This document shows positions 23,961-36,700 of a stretch of DNA of 64,000 bases, one piece after another. The DNA comes from Mesorhabditis belari (lineage: Eukaryota; Nematoda; Chromadorea; Rhabditida; Rhabditidae), in assembly GCA_958450365.1 (NCBI GenBank), contig CAUEEP010000937.1:1178501-1242500 (forward strand), read 5' to 3'. Made by a program: the position numbers and the translations under genes. Below the pieces are notes generated by a model. That model saw nothing but the letters and a program-made list of their open reading frames with translations, was not told where the DNA came from and did not search any database. Position 1 is the stretch's first letter. Every line of letters starts with the position of its first letter.

Positions 23961-24278
23961 CAAAGAAATTATTTGGGAATTTAATTAATGGAAATAGAAT
24001 GAATCATTCTTTTAAGAGTTTAATATGTACTTCATTTGAAGGAAATTTGTCGAAAACTGATTTAAATGAAAAGAAAATTTGATTTAAATCACCTTTGGTC
24101 TGACGAATTACTGACTGATAGTTGGAAAATCGATTAGAAAATTTGGTTTCTAGTTTCAAATCACAGAAGAATACCCCCATTTACCTTATGAAAAGAGACC
24201 AAGAGGGGAGGGTAAAGAAGGAACAAAAGATTACAACCAGTCTCGAACACCAAGTGGAAGAAGTGAAAGAAATAGAAG

Positions 24279-24301
24279 AACACACACACACACACACACA
24301 C
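24279..24301. repeat. CA microsatellite
   Basis: An uninterrupted run of about eleven CA units. Confidence 0.95.
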
Positions 24302-24778
24302 TTGTTAGTGCTTTCAGAGTAGCAAGCAAGCATTGGTGTTGAATGAAGGAGAATCGAGAGATGTTTGGGCACAAGATGTTGGGATGGGGGAGGGGCGAGA
24401 ACGGGGCAACATCCAAACCCCGACACCCCAATAGACACACAACAGACGACCCCCGACCCTACCCTGTCCTCTCACTCCCAACCAAACACAGTAAACAAGA
24501 CAGAGATCCGGGTCAATGAGTGAATCGCTTTTGTTGGGAACTAGTTTAGGCCCTAGACCCAGTCTGAGCAATTCAGCTGGGTGTTCAGCCATCAGGCCAT
24601 CAAGTTTGACAACTTTTTCCTTGGCTGGTCTGAATTGGCTAAGAAAATATCTAAATTGGCTAACAAGAAATTGGTTATACTCCAAATACTCCAATCTACT
24701 CCAATCCGATCGAATAAAAAACTCCAAAAGAAACTACCGCCTCCCCATTGTTTGAAAAACCATTGCACTAACTATTAG

Positions 24779-24871
24779 ACCGCCGAGCCATCTAAACTAA
24801 ACCAAAGCCATCTAAACTACACCAAAGCCATCTAAACATCTAAACTAGACCTGTTTAGATGGCTCGGCGGT
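24779..24871. repeat. Short palindrome with internal triplication
   Basis: accgccgagccatctaaac at 24779 is mirrored by gtttagatggctcggcggt at the right end. Between them ccatctaaacta(a/c)accaaag is repeated in tandem. Confidence 0.8.
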
Positions 24872-27544
24872 GAACTTCGAAGTACTATAAAAAGCGTAAC
24901 ACTGTGTTTTTTTGAACTCAAAATTGAAATTGACTGCAGAAATTAACTTGAAATTTCATATAAATATAAAATTAAGGGAAATGAATAATTGGGCCTCGAG
25001 TTACAGTCAAAAAACCGAGTTTCCATAATTGTGCGCCAGCCTGTAAAAAGGAAAAGCACAAAATTTGACGAGAGGCGAGTCGAAGCAGGGCCAAAAAATC
25101 TCGTACTGAGGGCACTATCCTCGCAGCCAGATTTTGAGGAGGAGGCTACTGTAGCGGCTTGTGGAGGTTTCAAATATAGATCAAAAATGCAACCAAAGCT
25201 TGCAAGCCAGATATCTTGTGTTACAGACTTCGAGAGCAAAAACTAAAAGCAGATTCGAACTCAGCGTGGCCGATTCTATAAGATGAGTTTGGTCTCGTTC
25301 CAAAAATTCACGACAAGTGCTTGCCTTTCCCTAGTAAATCCAGAATTGGCTAAGAAAGACTTCTTATATCGAAACTGAACGGTTTAAAGCTGGGTTTTCA
25401 GTTTAATGATTATTTTCAATGTGTTTGTGCAAAAATTTCTCTTTGAGATAATCATCTCCAAACAATCACCAACAGAAATTGACGTTCTCAAGTGCTCAGA
25501 GAAAATGACGATTTTGCAAAAAGTCTTTGACAAGCTTGTCATCAAGAAAAACTAAAAACCAATCAAATTACCGTAAGCCAGAAAAAACTAGAGACTTTGA
25601 TAGATTAATTTTGAAGATTTTGAAAATGAACACATTTTGATTAGGTTTCTGGATAAAATTGGGGTCTCTGTGATCAAAAAAAACGCGAAAAAATGAAAGC
25701 TCTGGGAAATTAATTATCCCAGCACTCAATTTTTTTGCTTTTTGCATCAATCTCACATCTTTATCAAATAGAAAAAGGTGTGATTTGTTGTTGATACTGA
25801 TGGTTGCTTGGAAGAAAGAAAATGGACGGGTACTTCTTTTCCTCGCCATTAATTTGAAACGAGCATAACGAAATTTGTATTTGAGAAAGATCCACAAGTA
25901 GGGCTGGGGTACTTGTGCCTGTAGGGTCTGTTAGCCAGCTCAGCTCAAGCCGGCTACAGTAGCCTGGTACTTAGCTACAGTACAGTAACCGGTTATAGTA
26001 ACCTGATAGCGTTAGGCTACTGTAACCTGGTACTATAGTCTGGATAGTGTTAGATTCCAACCGAGCCTAGGATCTATTGTAGTCTAAGTGTGAGTTTACT
26101 CGGGTCAAGCCAGATCTTAATTTTAAGTTTCAATTTGTTTTGCGTTTGGAACACTTCCGAGCAAGCCGAAAGAAAGCTTTACCGTTTATGGGTTACTTGG
26201 CTAAAGAACAGGTCTTAAAGATAGTAAAGGTAGAAAAAAAGAATATTTGGTTAAAAATATACACCAAAACCGATCAAAAAAGATAGCTCTTTTTCTGAAA
26301 ACTCAAAAAGGAATAAAAAAAGTAAAGGGTATTGGGGTACCCGTTTTTGAGAGTGGCTTTGAGTAGAAGAAGCATATGGGGTGAAGAAGCATCTTGAGTG
26401 GGTAGTAGGAGTGAAAGAGGAAAAGAAAAAGAGAAAAGGAGTGGAATTTGATGCCTTTCTTTTACTCTAAATATGGAGAATGGGTATTGAGAGGGTTGGA
26501 TTGAAGGGGCGAAGAGGGAAGGAATCGTCAGTGCTTTATCTTGAGGACTCATTTTTTGAGTTGGGTACGAATTAGGGAAAAAAGTTGATTTGAAAGGCTA
26601 TGAATACATAATAATTTGTACTTTTGGCTAGCCAATACTTAAAGTTAAAACAAAACCTAAGGCTTAAGGTTAAAATAAAACAAAACAAACTTAAAGGCAT
26701 TTGAGAAATTCTCGCTCTCAAGTCAGATTGCTTCTTCCCATTTGCAAAAGGGAACACCGATCTATCGGAGGCGTATGTCAAATGACGAGCGATTGTGCAC
26801 GCGCAGAAAGAACACCTCAAGGGATTTCTCTTTTGCTTTGTAGATCGCACAAAAAGATATTTAGCTGTACAAGCGGCTAAACTAGGAGAACAGTGCCACC
26901 AAACTTGAGCGTCTTGTCTCCTGATTTTCTTAGAATTGTGTGCTCCAAATATTTTGTATCATTTGAAAACCTAAAGTGCTCTTTTTAAACCTCTAGCCTA
27001 ATTTATGAACCTTCAAAGCGTGAGTACATGGATCTGAGCATGCTATGGTTTTATGGAATCTGAGTGAACCTAAGAAAGTAATTTGGAACGTTGTGCGAAA
27101 ATCTGACAGAAAATGGATACCTTTTCATTAGGAATATACATGAAAGGTCAAATGAAATATAAGCTGTTCATAATCTTAGGAACTTAACCTGAAAAAAAAT
27201 CGGCCAAAGAAAACTTGAGCGCTAACGTAAAAAAGTGCATTCTTCGTAAAAAGAACGGGGCGTCTATAAAAATGCAAATCCAGGGGTTGATTTATGGTAG
27301 AATGTGAGTGAAAGAAGAAAAGATTGGAGAAAGGAATGGCAAGGGAATAGGGAAGGGGGAGGGGTGGCCAGTGAAGGGTGAGAGACCCCAGCCACCACCC
27401 CATCAATCGATATCTGGGATCCGGGGTATAAGAGGCAAAAGAGGGGTGATCGGCAGGGTTGTTCAATGTTCAATGATGGGTATGAAATGTCGCTAAAACT
27501 AAACAACTAATTTATTTAAGATTTTACATGCGATCATTCTAAAC

Positions 27545-28215
27545 GATCATTCTAAACATTCTCCATTATTTTGGATGAATTGAGCCCATTTTACCAGCAA
27601 AGACTGCCTCTTTCGTTGAAAAACTTCGGTTTTGCCCCTAATCAATCTGTCAGCCATCTTTGGAATCAAACGTTTGTTGGCCAAATCATTGCTCATCACC
27701 CGGAATAAGTAGTAATCAGGAGGTGCAAGATCAGAGATACCGCATGGACCATCACCTCCCATCCAAGTTAGTTTAGTGTAGAACTATCCATCTTCGAGAC
27801 ATGCGGTCTAGCATTATCATGTTAAAGCATGATTTTCTCTTTGGGGTCTTTTCTCTGGCAAAGATTTGGTTGACTTTGGAGTATTTGCCTTTTGCAGTAT
27901 TTGATTTAATGAAGCGTTGTCTTACTATCCAAGAGTTCCCAGTATATAGGATCTTCCAAATTTCAGAACACCGAGTGTGTAAATTTCTTCTCATGCACAT
28001 TAGGTATGAGGTCGTGTTCGGGCTTTCCCCGCTCAGCAACCCATTGCTGTTTTTACCGAAAGTTGACAGTTAGAATCCATTTTCATCTCTTGTCACAATA
28101 AGGAGTAAGAACGATTTGCGCTCGCATTGAGAAAGATGAGCTGATTCGAGACGATTCGAGCAAAATGAGCGGCGCGTTCACATTTCTGGGTGTCTGTTAA
28201 GTCATGTGGAATCCA
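27545..28215 (-). mobile_element. Mariner transposase remnant
   Basis: Minus-strand pieces of a mariner transposase. The last catalytic motif (DLAPPDYYLFRVM) is in a frame at 27547-27762. A broken version of the LHDNA..H region is near 27800-27850, and a frameshifted DEKW-type block near 28085. Stops and frameshifts separate them and no clear terminal repeats are seen. It is a different, more decayed lineage than the element at 31445-32694. Confidence 0.7.
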
Positions 28216-29562
28216 AGTTCCTAATTCCTAGGGTCCAAGTCCTTAGCAAGTCCAAGTCCTTAGCAAGTTCAAGTCCCTAGCGGCATATAAAAGTACCTGA
28301 ACCCGTCAGACGCCCAGGAAATGACGTAGCCTAGCTTACAGACTCAGGACAGTCACTCGCCTTGTCCAGAATATCAAAGCTGATATCATTAATCCTCGTT
28401 CGCAATGCATCAACAATGGTTATATGTAAAGAAATTTGGGTCCTCTTGAGTAGTTTCCCCACATCTCATTTCGGGTATATCCTCCCACCGTTCCCACCCC
28501 TATTTATAACCAAACATTCTCAAATTTGCATAAAAAGATAGTAAAATTTAGTTCTGCGGGGGGGGGCAGCATTAGCAAGACAATCTTATCAATGCAAATT
28601 TTTTGTTTATACAAAGTGCGGGGCGTAAAACTAGTATTGATTATCGGGCATAGTCGATAAGTATCCATTATTCTATCACAGCACAGACCTGCATTCATTT
28701 AACAATTATTACAAGTTGTGTGAGTAACTCTTTGTTATATAAAAAAACAAATAGCAGGATTTTCAGTTCAGAACCTATACCCCATCAATCGATATCCGAA
28801 ATCCGGAGTCCCCTGGGGTACCTGAAGAGCTATCGACCAGTCTAGTCCCTTTAACAAAAAGAAAAAGTCAAGTTCCCAAATTCCATTGCCATTTCTCCAT
28901 TGCAAACAATCAAAGCTCCCCAATGGGCATCTGGATTGGATTAGTCATTCATTGAGTGAGTCGAATTGCAAAGGTTAGTGCGAAATTGAGCATTGAAACA
29001 CTGAATTCTCCATTTTCTTGTTAAAACGACTTTGTATTGCAGAGAAAAATAAAGGTTTAAATGCGCTTAAAAGGGTGCTCTTACAAAAGCACTAAGCACA
29101 CCAAAAGTGCAAATAGAGACTCATTTCAAAACAATAACAACTCTATGTTCTACAATGTTTGTTTACAAGACGACTGAAAACATTTATAAACTGAAGTTCT
29201 TCAAAAAATGAAAGCAGACATGTTTTTCAAACATTGTCAAAATTGCTTAAATTGTCAAACGAGAGAAATTTGATAGCAAATTTTTCCAAGAAAATTTTTT
29301 GATTTTTGCAGAGACACGAGATTTTCGATGAGATAATTGAAAAATGAAAATAAAAAGGTAAAAAAATGATCGATGTTTGATTGGTGGGGGTGAGGAGGGT
29401 TTTTTGTGGAGAAAAAATAGGGGTATGGGGCCATCTGGGTTCCAGGTGGACACACAAATCCCGAAAGGAATGAAAGGAAAAGAAAAAAAGATGACAGATA
29501 CATTTCTAACAGAAAAAGAGAACCATTTGGTGAACACATTCGTTTTCGAACAGAGCTGTGGC

Positions 29563-29693
29563 GTTCTTGAAATCTGTAAACGTACCCTTTCTGGTGCACT
29601 CGACCCTTTATACAATAGAAAGTTGTTTTTGAAAGAAAAATGAAGACTTCAGTGCACCAGAAAGGGAGTGTTTACAAGATTGAGCACAGTGCA
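29563..29693. repeat. Hairpin MITE family A, full copy
   Basis: The left arm gaaatctgtaaacgtaccctttctggtgcactcga and right arm gacttcagtgcaccagaaagggagtgtttacaagattgagcac are inverted copies around a 40-base centre. Confidence 0.85.
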
Positions 29694-29902
29694 CATATAA
29701 GAGGTGAAAGTTTGTACTATTTTAAGGATTACTTATCGGTCAAAGTTGATGCAGAATAGGAAATGGATTACGGCAGGAAAACACGATAAATACTATGTAG
29801 AATACTTATGATTATCTGTGAGAAAAGACGAATTTTCGGGCTATTGGCCGGGCCCTGGCCCAGAGTCCACTAGAAAACAGGGTTAAAACTGGCTTGGTGC
29901 AT

Positions 29903-30775
29903 AGGTTGTCTCACATATATGGTGACAAAATATGGATATCCAATCTTGTATATCAATAGCCTTGTGAGAAGGAGCACCATCTTGTTGAAAAACCCAATTA
30001 TTATTGGCACCAAAGTGCGCTTGAGATCAAGGCAAAACTTCTTTTTCAAGCATATCGACGTAAACTTTCTTGTCAATTTTGACGGGAATGAAGATCAAGA
30101 GCGTCTTTTTTGAGTGACACCGGCCCAAACCATGATTTGTTGGGGCCTTGTTGTCTTGAAACAATTCTGCCGTCTAACGGAAGAGATTCTTTAGACCAAG
30201 TTCGATCGTTCTTGGTGGTTGTGGGCCTGTTCAATATCAAACGACTTTTCATCCATGAAGAGGATCTTCCGATGTCGACCAGTACCAAATCGCCTTAAAA
30301 GTCGCTAGAAAGGTTCCAAACGTTTTCTTTTCATTGAATCTGTCAAAAAATGTCCTTTTATCCCCTTTCGGGGTTTCATTTCGGCTGTTTTGAGGATTCG
30401 ATGAACCGAACTTTTTCCAATACTTGGACTTGGTCATTTTTTTAACAGAATTCTTTGAGGAGTTGGGGTTCCTTTTAAGTCGATCAAAAATCTTTCGACG
30501 ATTTGTTGAATTGTTGGCATTCTTTGGTGGGCCTCGTCCTTTATGATCTTCATTGGAGCCCGCTTCTTTGTAATGCTTCAGAGCGCGAAAAACATTCTGT
30601 CTCTTTTCCTGCAAGATTCGAGATATCACTGTGAGTGTTTTTCCTTGCTGATGAAGAGTAATAATGGCTGAGCGCAGCTTTTTCTTAGGCTTCATACGTG
30701 AAGTACAAAAAGAAAAAAAGACAGAAAGCAATTAAACGTAGTAAGATGCGCGTCACGTAGCTGTGAGACACCCTG
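29903..30775 (-). mobile_element. Degenerate Tc1/mariner (MaT-like) element
   Basis: The terminal repeats aggttgtctcacatatatggtgac (left) and gtcacgtagctgtgagacaccct (right) are inverted. The minus strand encodes an N-terminal helix-turn-helix block (RSAIITLHQQGKTLTVISRI, then GRGPPKNANNS) typical of Tc1/mariner transposases. After several frame breaks there is a remnant of the catalytic FQQDG-type region near 29990 and a WSKESLP block near 30200. It lacks any continuous transposase and is inactive. Confidence 0.75.
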
Positions 30776-31255
30776 CACATAGCTACTGACTATTTAGTAC
30801 TGTAGCTTTTGTACCGTAGTTTACCGTAGTGTACTGTAGTTTAGTGTACTGTATCTTTTGAGCTAGGGTACCTTTTAGATGAAGGTTTTACTCAACTTTC
30901 AATGCATTTTCAATTTGCGTCAAAGGTTTAACCGAAAAGAATACAGAAATATTTTATATAAAACTTAGACTTTTAAAGAGATTCAAAAAGCTTCAATTGT
31001 TTGGTTTCATTCCAAAAGTTCTCTGGTGCTAGCCATAGATTTGAAGAGAGGATGTTGTTCACGGTTGCATGCCTCATTCTTCAGCCTTTGTGGGTAGAAA
31101 GGGAGACCGAGTTTCCGCTAATTATCCCTCTCGCCCACATCCAACACCACCATTTTCATCCTCGGCCCACATAAACAATCACATATTTGACACCCGTGTA
31201 GAAAAAGTGATAACGTCATGCAGTAAGGCATAAGGACCACATAAACAATCACTTA

Positions 31256-31337
31256 GCTACACCGACGCGTATCCCCTGGCATAGGGGATACGCGTCGGTG
31301 TAGCTCATTGGTAGAGGGTTCGAATCCCAGCGCCGAC
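31256..31337 (+). pseudogene. Anticodon-less tRNA-like sequence fused to a 22-bp palindrome
   Basis: 31294-31337 reads as a tRNA from which the anticodon arm has been removed: a 7-bp acceptor stem (GTCGGTG with CGCCGAC), an A-box (TAGCTCATTGGTAGAG) and directly after it a perfect B-box (GGTTCGAATCC). Its 5' part is also the right arm of a perfect 22-bp inverted repeat (31256-31277 and 31283-31304, 5-base loop). I see no way for it to decode a codon. Confidence 0.7.
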
Positions 31338-31444
31338 CTTGTTTTGTATTCTCAGAATTCCGCGACCAATAAAGGAACCGGCGTACCCAACTAGGCGCCT
31401 ATAGCCTATGTTTGGGATGTGGTTTTGGGGGTGTGCTTGCAAAA

Positions 31445-32694
31445 TGAATTGAAAACTGCCGGACTTTGAACTAAAATTTATTCAACACAAAACCATAAAT
31501 TCATTCCAAATAATTTCCATTATGATTGACGACTTCTGTCCATTTTACAGGCAATTTGCGGATTCCTCTTTCGTGGTAGGATTTTGGTTTTGAATCAAAA
31601 AACTTTCAAAGCCAATTTTTGATTGCTTCTTCCGAATCGAAGTGTTCTCCCGCAAGCTCATTACTCATGATCCGGAATAGATAGTAATCAAAAGGGGCGA
31701 GGTCCGGACTGAATGGGGAATGCGCCAAAAGTTCCCAAACAAGGATATTTATTTTAGAGCCAGTCAGTTTTGCAACGTGAGGGCACGCGTTGTCGTGGAT
31801 GAGAACGATCTTTGACTTGGAGGGCCTATTCTTCTTCAGGGATTCATTCACCTTTCCCAACTATTCACTGTATTTGATTGCATTAACGGTCGTCTTGGTA
31901 TCCAGCAACTCCCCGTACACCACTCCCTCCATATCCCAGAAAACACAGAGCATAAACTCTTTTGGTGCAAATCGGGCTTAGGGTCACTTTCGGGTTTCTC
32001 GTCTGGCCCCACCCATTGCCACTTCCGCTGAAAGTTCACAGATAAGACCCATTTCTCATATCCTATCACAATTCGAGAAAGAAAAGATTTCCTTTTGTAT
32101 TGTGAGAGATGGGCGGCACTGATCGAGGCGCGCTACCACTTCTGGGGATTATTGAGGTCATGGGGCACCCAAGCCCCAAGTTTCGATTTAAACCCAAGGG
32201 TATGAAGATGCCTTAGCACTGTAGCATGATCAACCCCTAAATCTTCTCCCAATTCACGCGATTTTACCCGATGGTCGTTGGTAATGAGTTCGAGTAATTT
32301 GGAATCATCCAGTTGGGGTGCCGCTCCACGGCCCTCTGCATCTTTCAAAGATTTGTCCCCAGATCGAAATTTGGCAAACCATACTCGACATGTTCTTTCA
32401 GAAGGTGAGTCCTCCCCATATATCTTTTTAATATTAGCAGCTGCCAAGCCTGCACTGTGCTCTTGTAGGAACTCATGAAGCATGAAATGACGAATATGTC
32501 CCGGGCAGATTGTCGAGTGCAATAGAAGAAGTGAAGAAAAATACCAAAAAATAAAAAGCTGGAAGCATAATTTTTTCGCAATAATTTGAGGAAATATTGA
32601 AGTAACCAAACACCCTTTCAGCTGGCTCAATGCTGTCGTTTTTTATCTGCGAGTCCCGCGAAATAGCCGGCAGTTTTCAATTGACCAACCCAAT
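31445..32694 (-). mobile_element. Near full-length mariner element, transposase broken
   Basis: The element runs from tgaaaactgccggac (left, the outermost bases missing) to ggcagttttcaattgaccaacccaata. The minus-strand transposase is recognisable throughout: helix-turn-helix and SERTCRVWFAKFRSGDKSLKD, then a linker, WVPHDLNNPQKW, the catalytic region with HDNACPHVA, and SPDLAPFDYYLF. The second and third acidic residues have the 34-residue spacing of mariner (DD34D). The first catalytic motif reads GYEKW instead of GDEKW, so the Asp is lost. There is an in-frame stop near 32131 and a frameshift near 31855. Its termini match the deletion derivative at 873-1566. Confidence 0.85.
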
Positions 32695-32977
32695 ATTTTG
32701 ACTATCATTCGATGCAGAATAAAATTGTGCGTCAAATGATACCAAAATTAAGTCAAAATGTAATATCCATGTAAAGATGTTGGTTAAAAACCTAAACCGC
32801 GTCCATTATGGGCGGGAATTAACCTCATAACTTTGCATGGATATTACATTTTGAGTCAATTTTGATATCATTTGACGCGCAATTTTATTCTGAATCGAAT
32901 GATGCTCAAAATAGTTTAAATCGAAGAGTTTGTGCTGAGACAAGCATAAAAAACCTTAAATTGCCAACGCCAAAACG
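32691..32977. repeat. Palindromic repeat family B, partial copy
   Basis: ttttgactatcattcgatgcagaataaaattg to attgccaacgcc matches the inner left arm and full right arm of the 7193-7587 palindrome. It abuts the mariner terminus at 32694, suggesting that the mariner or a linked deletion removed the outer left arm. Confidence 0.7.
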
Positions 32978-33411
32978 TTAAGTCCCGTCCATAATGGGTG
33001 GAGTTTCGATCAGTTTCGATTTATTCGATAGCTCCATCTGGATTTAGCCTGATAGTCCGATAGAGTAGCTTTAAAGCTAAACTTATTCAGCTCGGAGGCT
33101 TTTGATTGAAGCTCTTGTGTTTCTTTGATTTCTCCCTTAAAGTTTATTCTAAAGAAAGAAAGAGAAAAAGGTATTTTCAATCACAAAACAGAAATTTACA
33201 TTTGAAAATTATTAGTTGACGGTGTCTTCATAAAAGATACTTTTGTTTTCTCACAAAAATGACAGAAAAGAAGAAAAAAAGGTCACAAAACAGACCTACG
33301 CACACAGTTCTACTTCGTTTGGAAGTAAAATTTCGAAAAGAAAACATAAATTTGAAAGAAATCGGCTTGAGTTTGGAGAGTGTTAAAGGTTTTAGATAAA
33401 AAGGAAAATTT

Positions 33412-33487
33412 TGGTGATAATCGGGGTCGAATCCTCGAGCAAAAAAGGGGACAAGCAAACGCTTTATCCACTGCACCATGAAGGACT
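33412..33487 (-). pseudogene. Degenerate tRNA-like sequence
   Basis: The minus strand carries an A-box-like TGGTGCAGTGGATAAAG and a B-box-like GGATTCGACCC 45 bases apart. The anticodon region holds a T-run and does not pair. Confidence 0.4.
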
Positions 33488-33760
33488 GGGTTGACATCGA
33501 ATGAAAGCCCTAGCACTCTCCAAAACTCCAAAATGACTAGAACGTCGTTTTTCTCGGGAAATGAAATTTTGAGCTCTAGAAAAGCTCAAAATTTTTGAGA
33601 TATTCGAAATTCGGGAAAATCGAATCAGAAAAGAGAATCACAATCTCGAAAAAGGTGTATAAAAACCGGGTTACGGGTAAAAATGGCAAAATTCGAAACG
33701 AGAAAATCACTAAACCTAACTAGAAAGTTTAAAAGCCTAATCTATTCATTTATTAAATTT

Positions 33761-36700
33761 TTATAGAGCTTGATTGAATCCCTTGTGGAAAGCGATGATG
33801 ATCTCACACAATCTTTGCGGATCTTTCTCGTCTGGATGAGCGGCCATCACGGCTGCTACCTAAAATTGACATTCATTCATGGTGTACGATAGGGTTGATC
33901 TATGATAGATAGGTTATCGGAGATAGGCGCGCCGCCCCTTCGCCATTGGCAATCCAATTTTGAGCGCAAATATCTCGGTGTTAGGCTTTTCAATTTAAAT
34001 ATTCTTGGTATCATTCAATGCGCCAAGTCTTTCTCTGTCGATTGGTACAAAAACTATTTAAATTGAACAGCTGAACACTGAGATATTTGAGCTCAAAGTT
34101 AGATTGCCAATGGCAATGGTCGATGATTGGAACATTCTATGCAAGCCTGTTAGTGAGCTGAGTCAAGTCAGGCAGGGTCAGGGTTAGGGCTAGCAAGCCT
34201 GGATTCAGATCTACTTCTGGCTTCTGGCTTAGGACAGTAAAGCCAGGCCAGACATGATCAGATGTTAGACTTAGACCTGATTCCTCTGCCCCAATACAAG
34301 CGGCAATTTGTTTCAAGAAAACCAACCGCTGTTGATGGGAAGAGCTGTGAGAGATGATACTGTAGACGGGCTCTCGACTCGTCGTACGTCGGGTCGACCA
34401 ATTCCCTGAAAAGAAGATTGTTGCAAACTAAAGTGACAAGTTTATATAGAAGACAGTGTAGACTATAAAATTTCTAGTAGATCCAATCATTGACTCACGT
34501 CGTTGTGTTAATTGGTGTGAGGGAGAACTCGGAATGTCCCCAGATTCCTGGTTGTGATGGAGAGAAGAGATGTGACTGTGGTTGGGGTGGGGGAACGAAT
34601 GGGAACATTCGGCCCAATGACATATCGAGAAGGGAATTGCAACGAGACGTTGGGCTTGAGGAGTCTGAAAAGGCACAAAGTTCTACTCTTTTCGTTAAGT
34701 ATATTAAAGCCCCAAAAGAAATTTCAATTTCAGTTTTCTACTGTAGTAATGATGAGTGCTTGGGATCACTTGGGGTCTGGGAACTTCTTAAGTTATACTT
34801 TTCGGCTCTGATTTGTTTAATAAGCCAACAAGCAACAAGACCACCGTCAATCGTGATCTGTACGATCTGGGTAGTAACTACCGTAGAATCGACTAACTGG
34901 GTTATGGGATTACGGTAGTCGAATTTTAACCCACCCTGTGCCCTCAATTGATCACCCAACGGAGCCGACGCGTTCCTCGACAAAGCTTGATGTTGAATGT
35001 GATGATGCCAAGCGGGAAGTGGAGGAGCGTTCATGAAAGGGCCTTGTGGGGGAATGTGATGGTTGATCGATTGAAGGATTCCTCTTCTCGGCGAATCACC
35101 CATTCGACCCTCCACATTCACATTTAAGGATTGTGTTCGCGCAACGGTTTGATGATTCGATCCAGTGAGGGCTGACAGGGGAGATCCCTCGTAGATCATC
35201 GAAGGTCCTGGAATTCGGGTTGATAGTAAAATCAGGTGGGTTTTTCGCGCTTAACACGCCTAACCGCGGGTTTTCCTGGTTGGTTTTTTTTGTCACCGTG
35301 GCGCAGTCAGGAGCGCGACTGTCTATGGCCCACACGGCCCGGGTTCGATTCCCGGGTGTTGGTTTATCATCTATTATTGTTAATTATCTCGATCTCCACA
35401 AAGCTGAAACTTTGCACTGGGTACAAAAGCATTTCAAAAATCAAATTTGGACATTCCAACAAGACGGGGCCCACAAAGCCAAGAAAGTTCAAGTTTTTTG
35501 CAAAGTAAAGTTTTCTTTTTCTTGCCAATTCCTTTACTTTTTTATTATTATGATGTACTGTAGTTTGACGCCAAGGATGCAAAACTCACTAGTCGAAAGC
35601 GACGGTTTCTGTCCACCCCGACAATTCTCTCTCATCAGACGCTCGGTCACCGACGTGTGAATGCCATTCGGGCGTTCCGGGTGAAAATATCTAAAAAATG
35701 AGTTTTGATAATATCTAAGTTTTAGGTTTTGGATATTTAATCGATAGTTTTAAAAACTAACCGGCACTTATTCCCATAAGTACATTTTCGTCCGTAGGGG
35801 CAAATCTGAGCGGTGTGCGGGACGCCTTTCGAGAGGAATTGGGAAAGTGATGGACCGTGTCTTCCAAGTGGATCATCCGGGGGCATAAACCTTAAAGTTA
35901 TGCAAGTTTTAGATATACAAATTGTTTACTTTAATCGTTAGAGATATTGTAAAGGTAAGTTTCTTGTATTCTAGTATTATAGACCGCAACATGGAAATTT
36001 CGAATCTATCTAAAAGTTTCGACCAATTAAACTCGAGTTCCAATTGGTAGACTCAATAACATGAATGGATCCAAACGATTCGGCGACCCCGAAAACCCCC
36101 GGGTACAAATTTACAGCTGAATATCTTTTTTTTGTACCATCTACAAAAGAGGAATGCTTAGTAAATGACTGGCGAAGTGTTCTTTGTGCAACAATCGATC
36201 GGCATCTGGCACACGTCGCCGATAGATAGGTGTTCCCAAAAACTGCGACTGCAAATGCCGAAAATTGCCGAAAAATGCCAAAACGAACTCTTAGGGGAAA
36301 TGGGTCTTTTCCTCAGACAATTTTTGCCTTTTCAACACTACACTTGCTGGTACAACATTCTCCACGAATTTCAACCTGACTTTTATCTTTCTTATCATAA
36401 ACATCTTTTACAGCGTTTACAATCATTTCTTATGAAGTACAAAAACCTATTAAAAATTAGCTAAACTGGGAGAACAATGCGATTTGAAGTTGAGGTTAGT
36501 AAAATTTGTAATAAACAAGCTAGAGTAATAAAAAGATCATTTGAAAAGTTCTAGTCTATGATACATTGAAAAAAATAGACTAAAACTGAAACAAAAATGA
36601 TTTCTTCAGGGGGAAATCTCATGAAGAGATCCGAGAAATGGTGGCGGGAATTCCCCTCGTCAAAACCGGATCCTCCGTATTCAGGAAAGGGGAATGGCCT

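Larger units (their letters stand above)
12976..33760. other. Gene-poor region between I-BAR 5' end and Regnase 3' end
   Basis: About 20.8 kb in which I can support no cellular gene on either strand. It contains the I-BAR upstream region, palindromic repeats (19671-19927, 19935-20108, 20408-20677, 22846-23198, 23346-23624, 24779-24871), hairpin-family A copies (16668-16802, 29563-29693 and halves), mariner/Tc1 relics (27545-28215, 29903-30775, 31445-32694), tRNA-like relics, a CA microsatellite (24279-24301), and purine-rich tracts such as 15185-15240 and 27305-27370. Reading frames of 60-160 codons here lie in repeats or purine tracts. Distal exons or non-coding RNA genes could be missed. 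Confidence 0.5.

Noticed and set aside
24314..24727. 137-codon minus-strand reading frame
   Set aside because: Low-complexity G/C-rich tract next to the CA microsatellite; no family match or splice sites.
29247..29615. 122-codon minus-strand reading frame
   Set aside because: It overlaps family A and a purine-rich tract; no homology.
34490..34918. 142-codon plus-strand reading frame
   Set aside because: It lies within Regnase intron 11, antisense, with no recognisable domain or splice partners.
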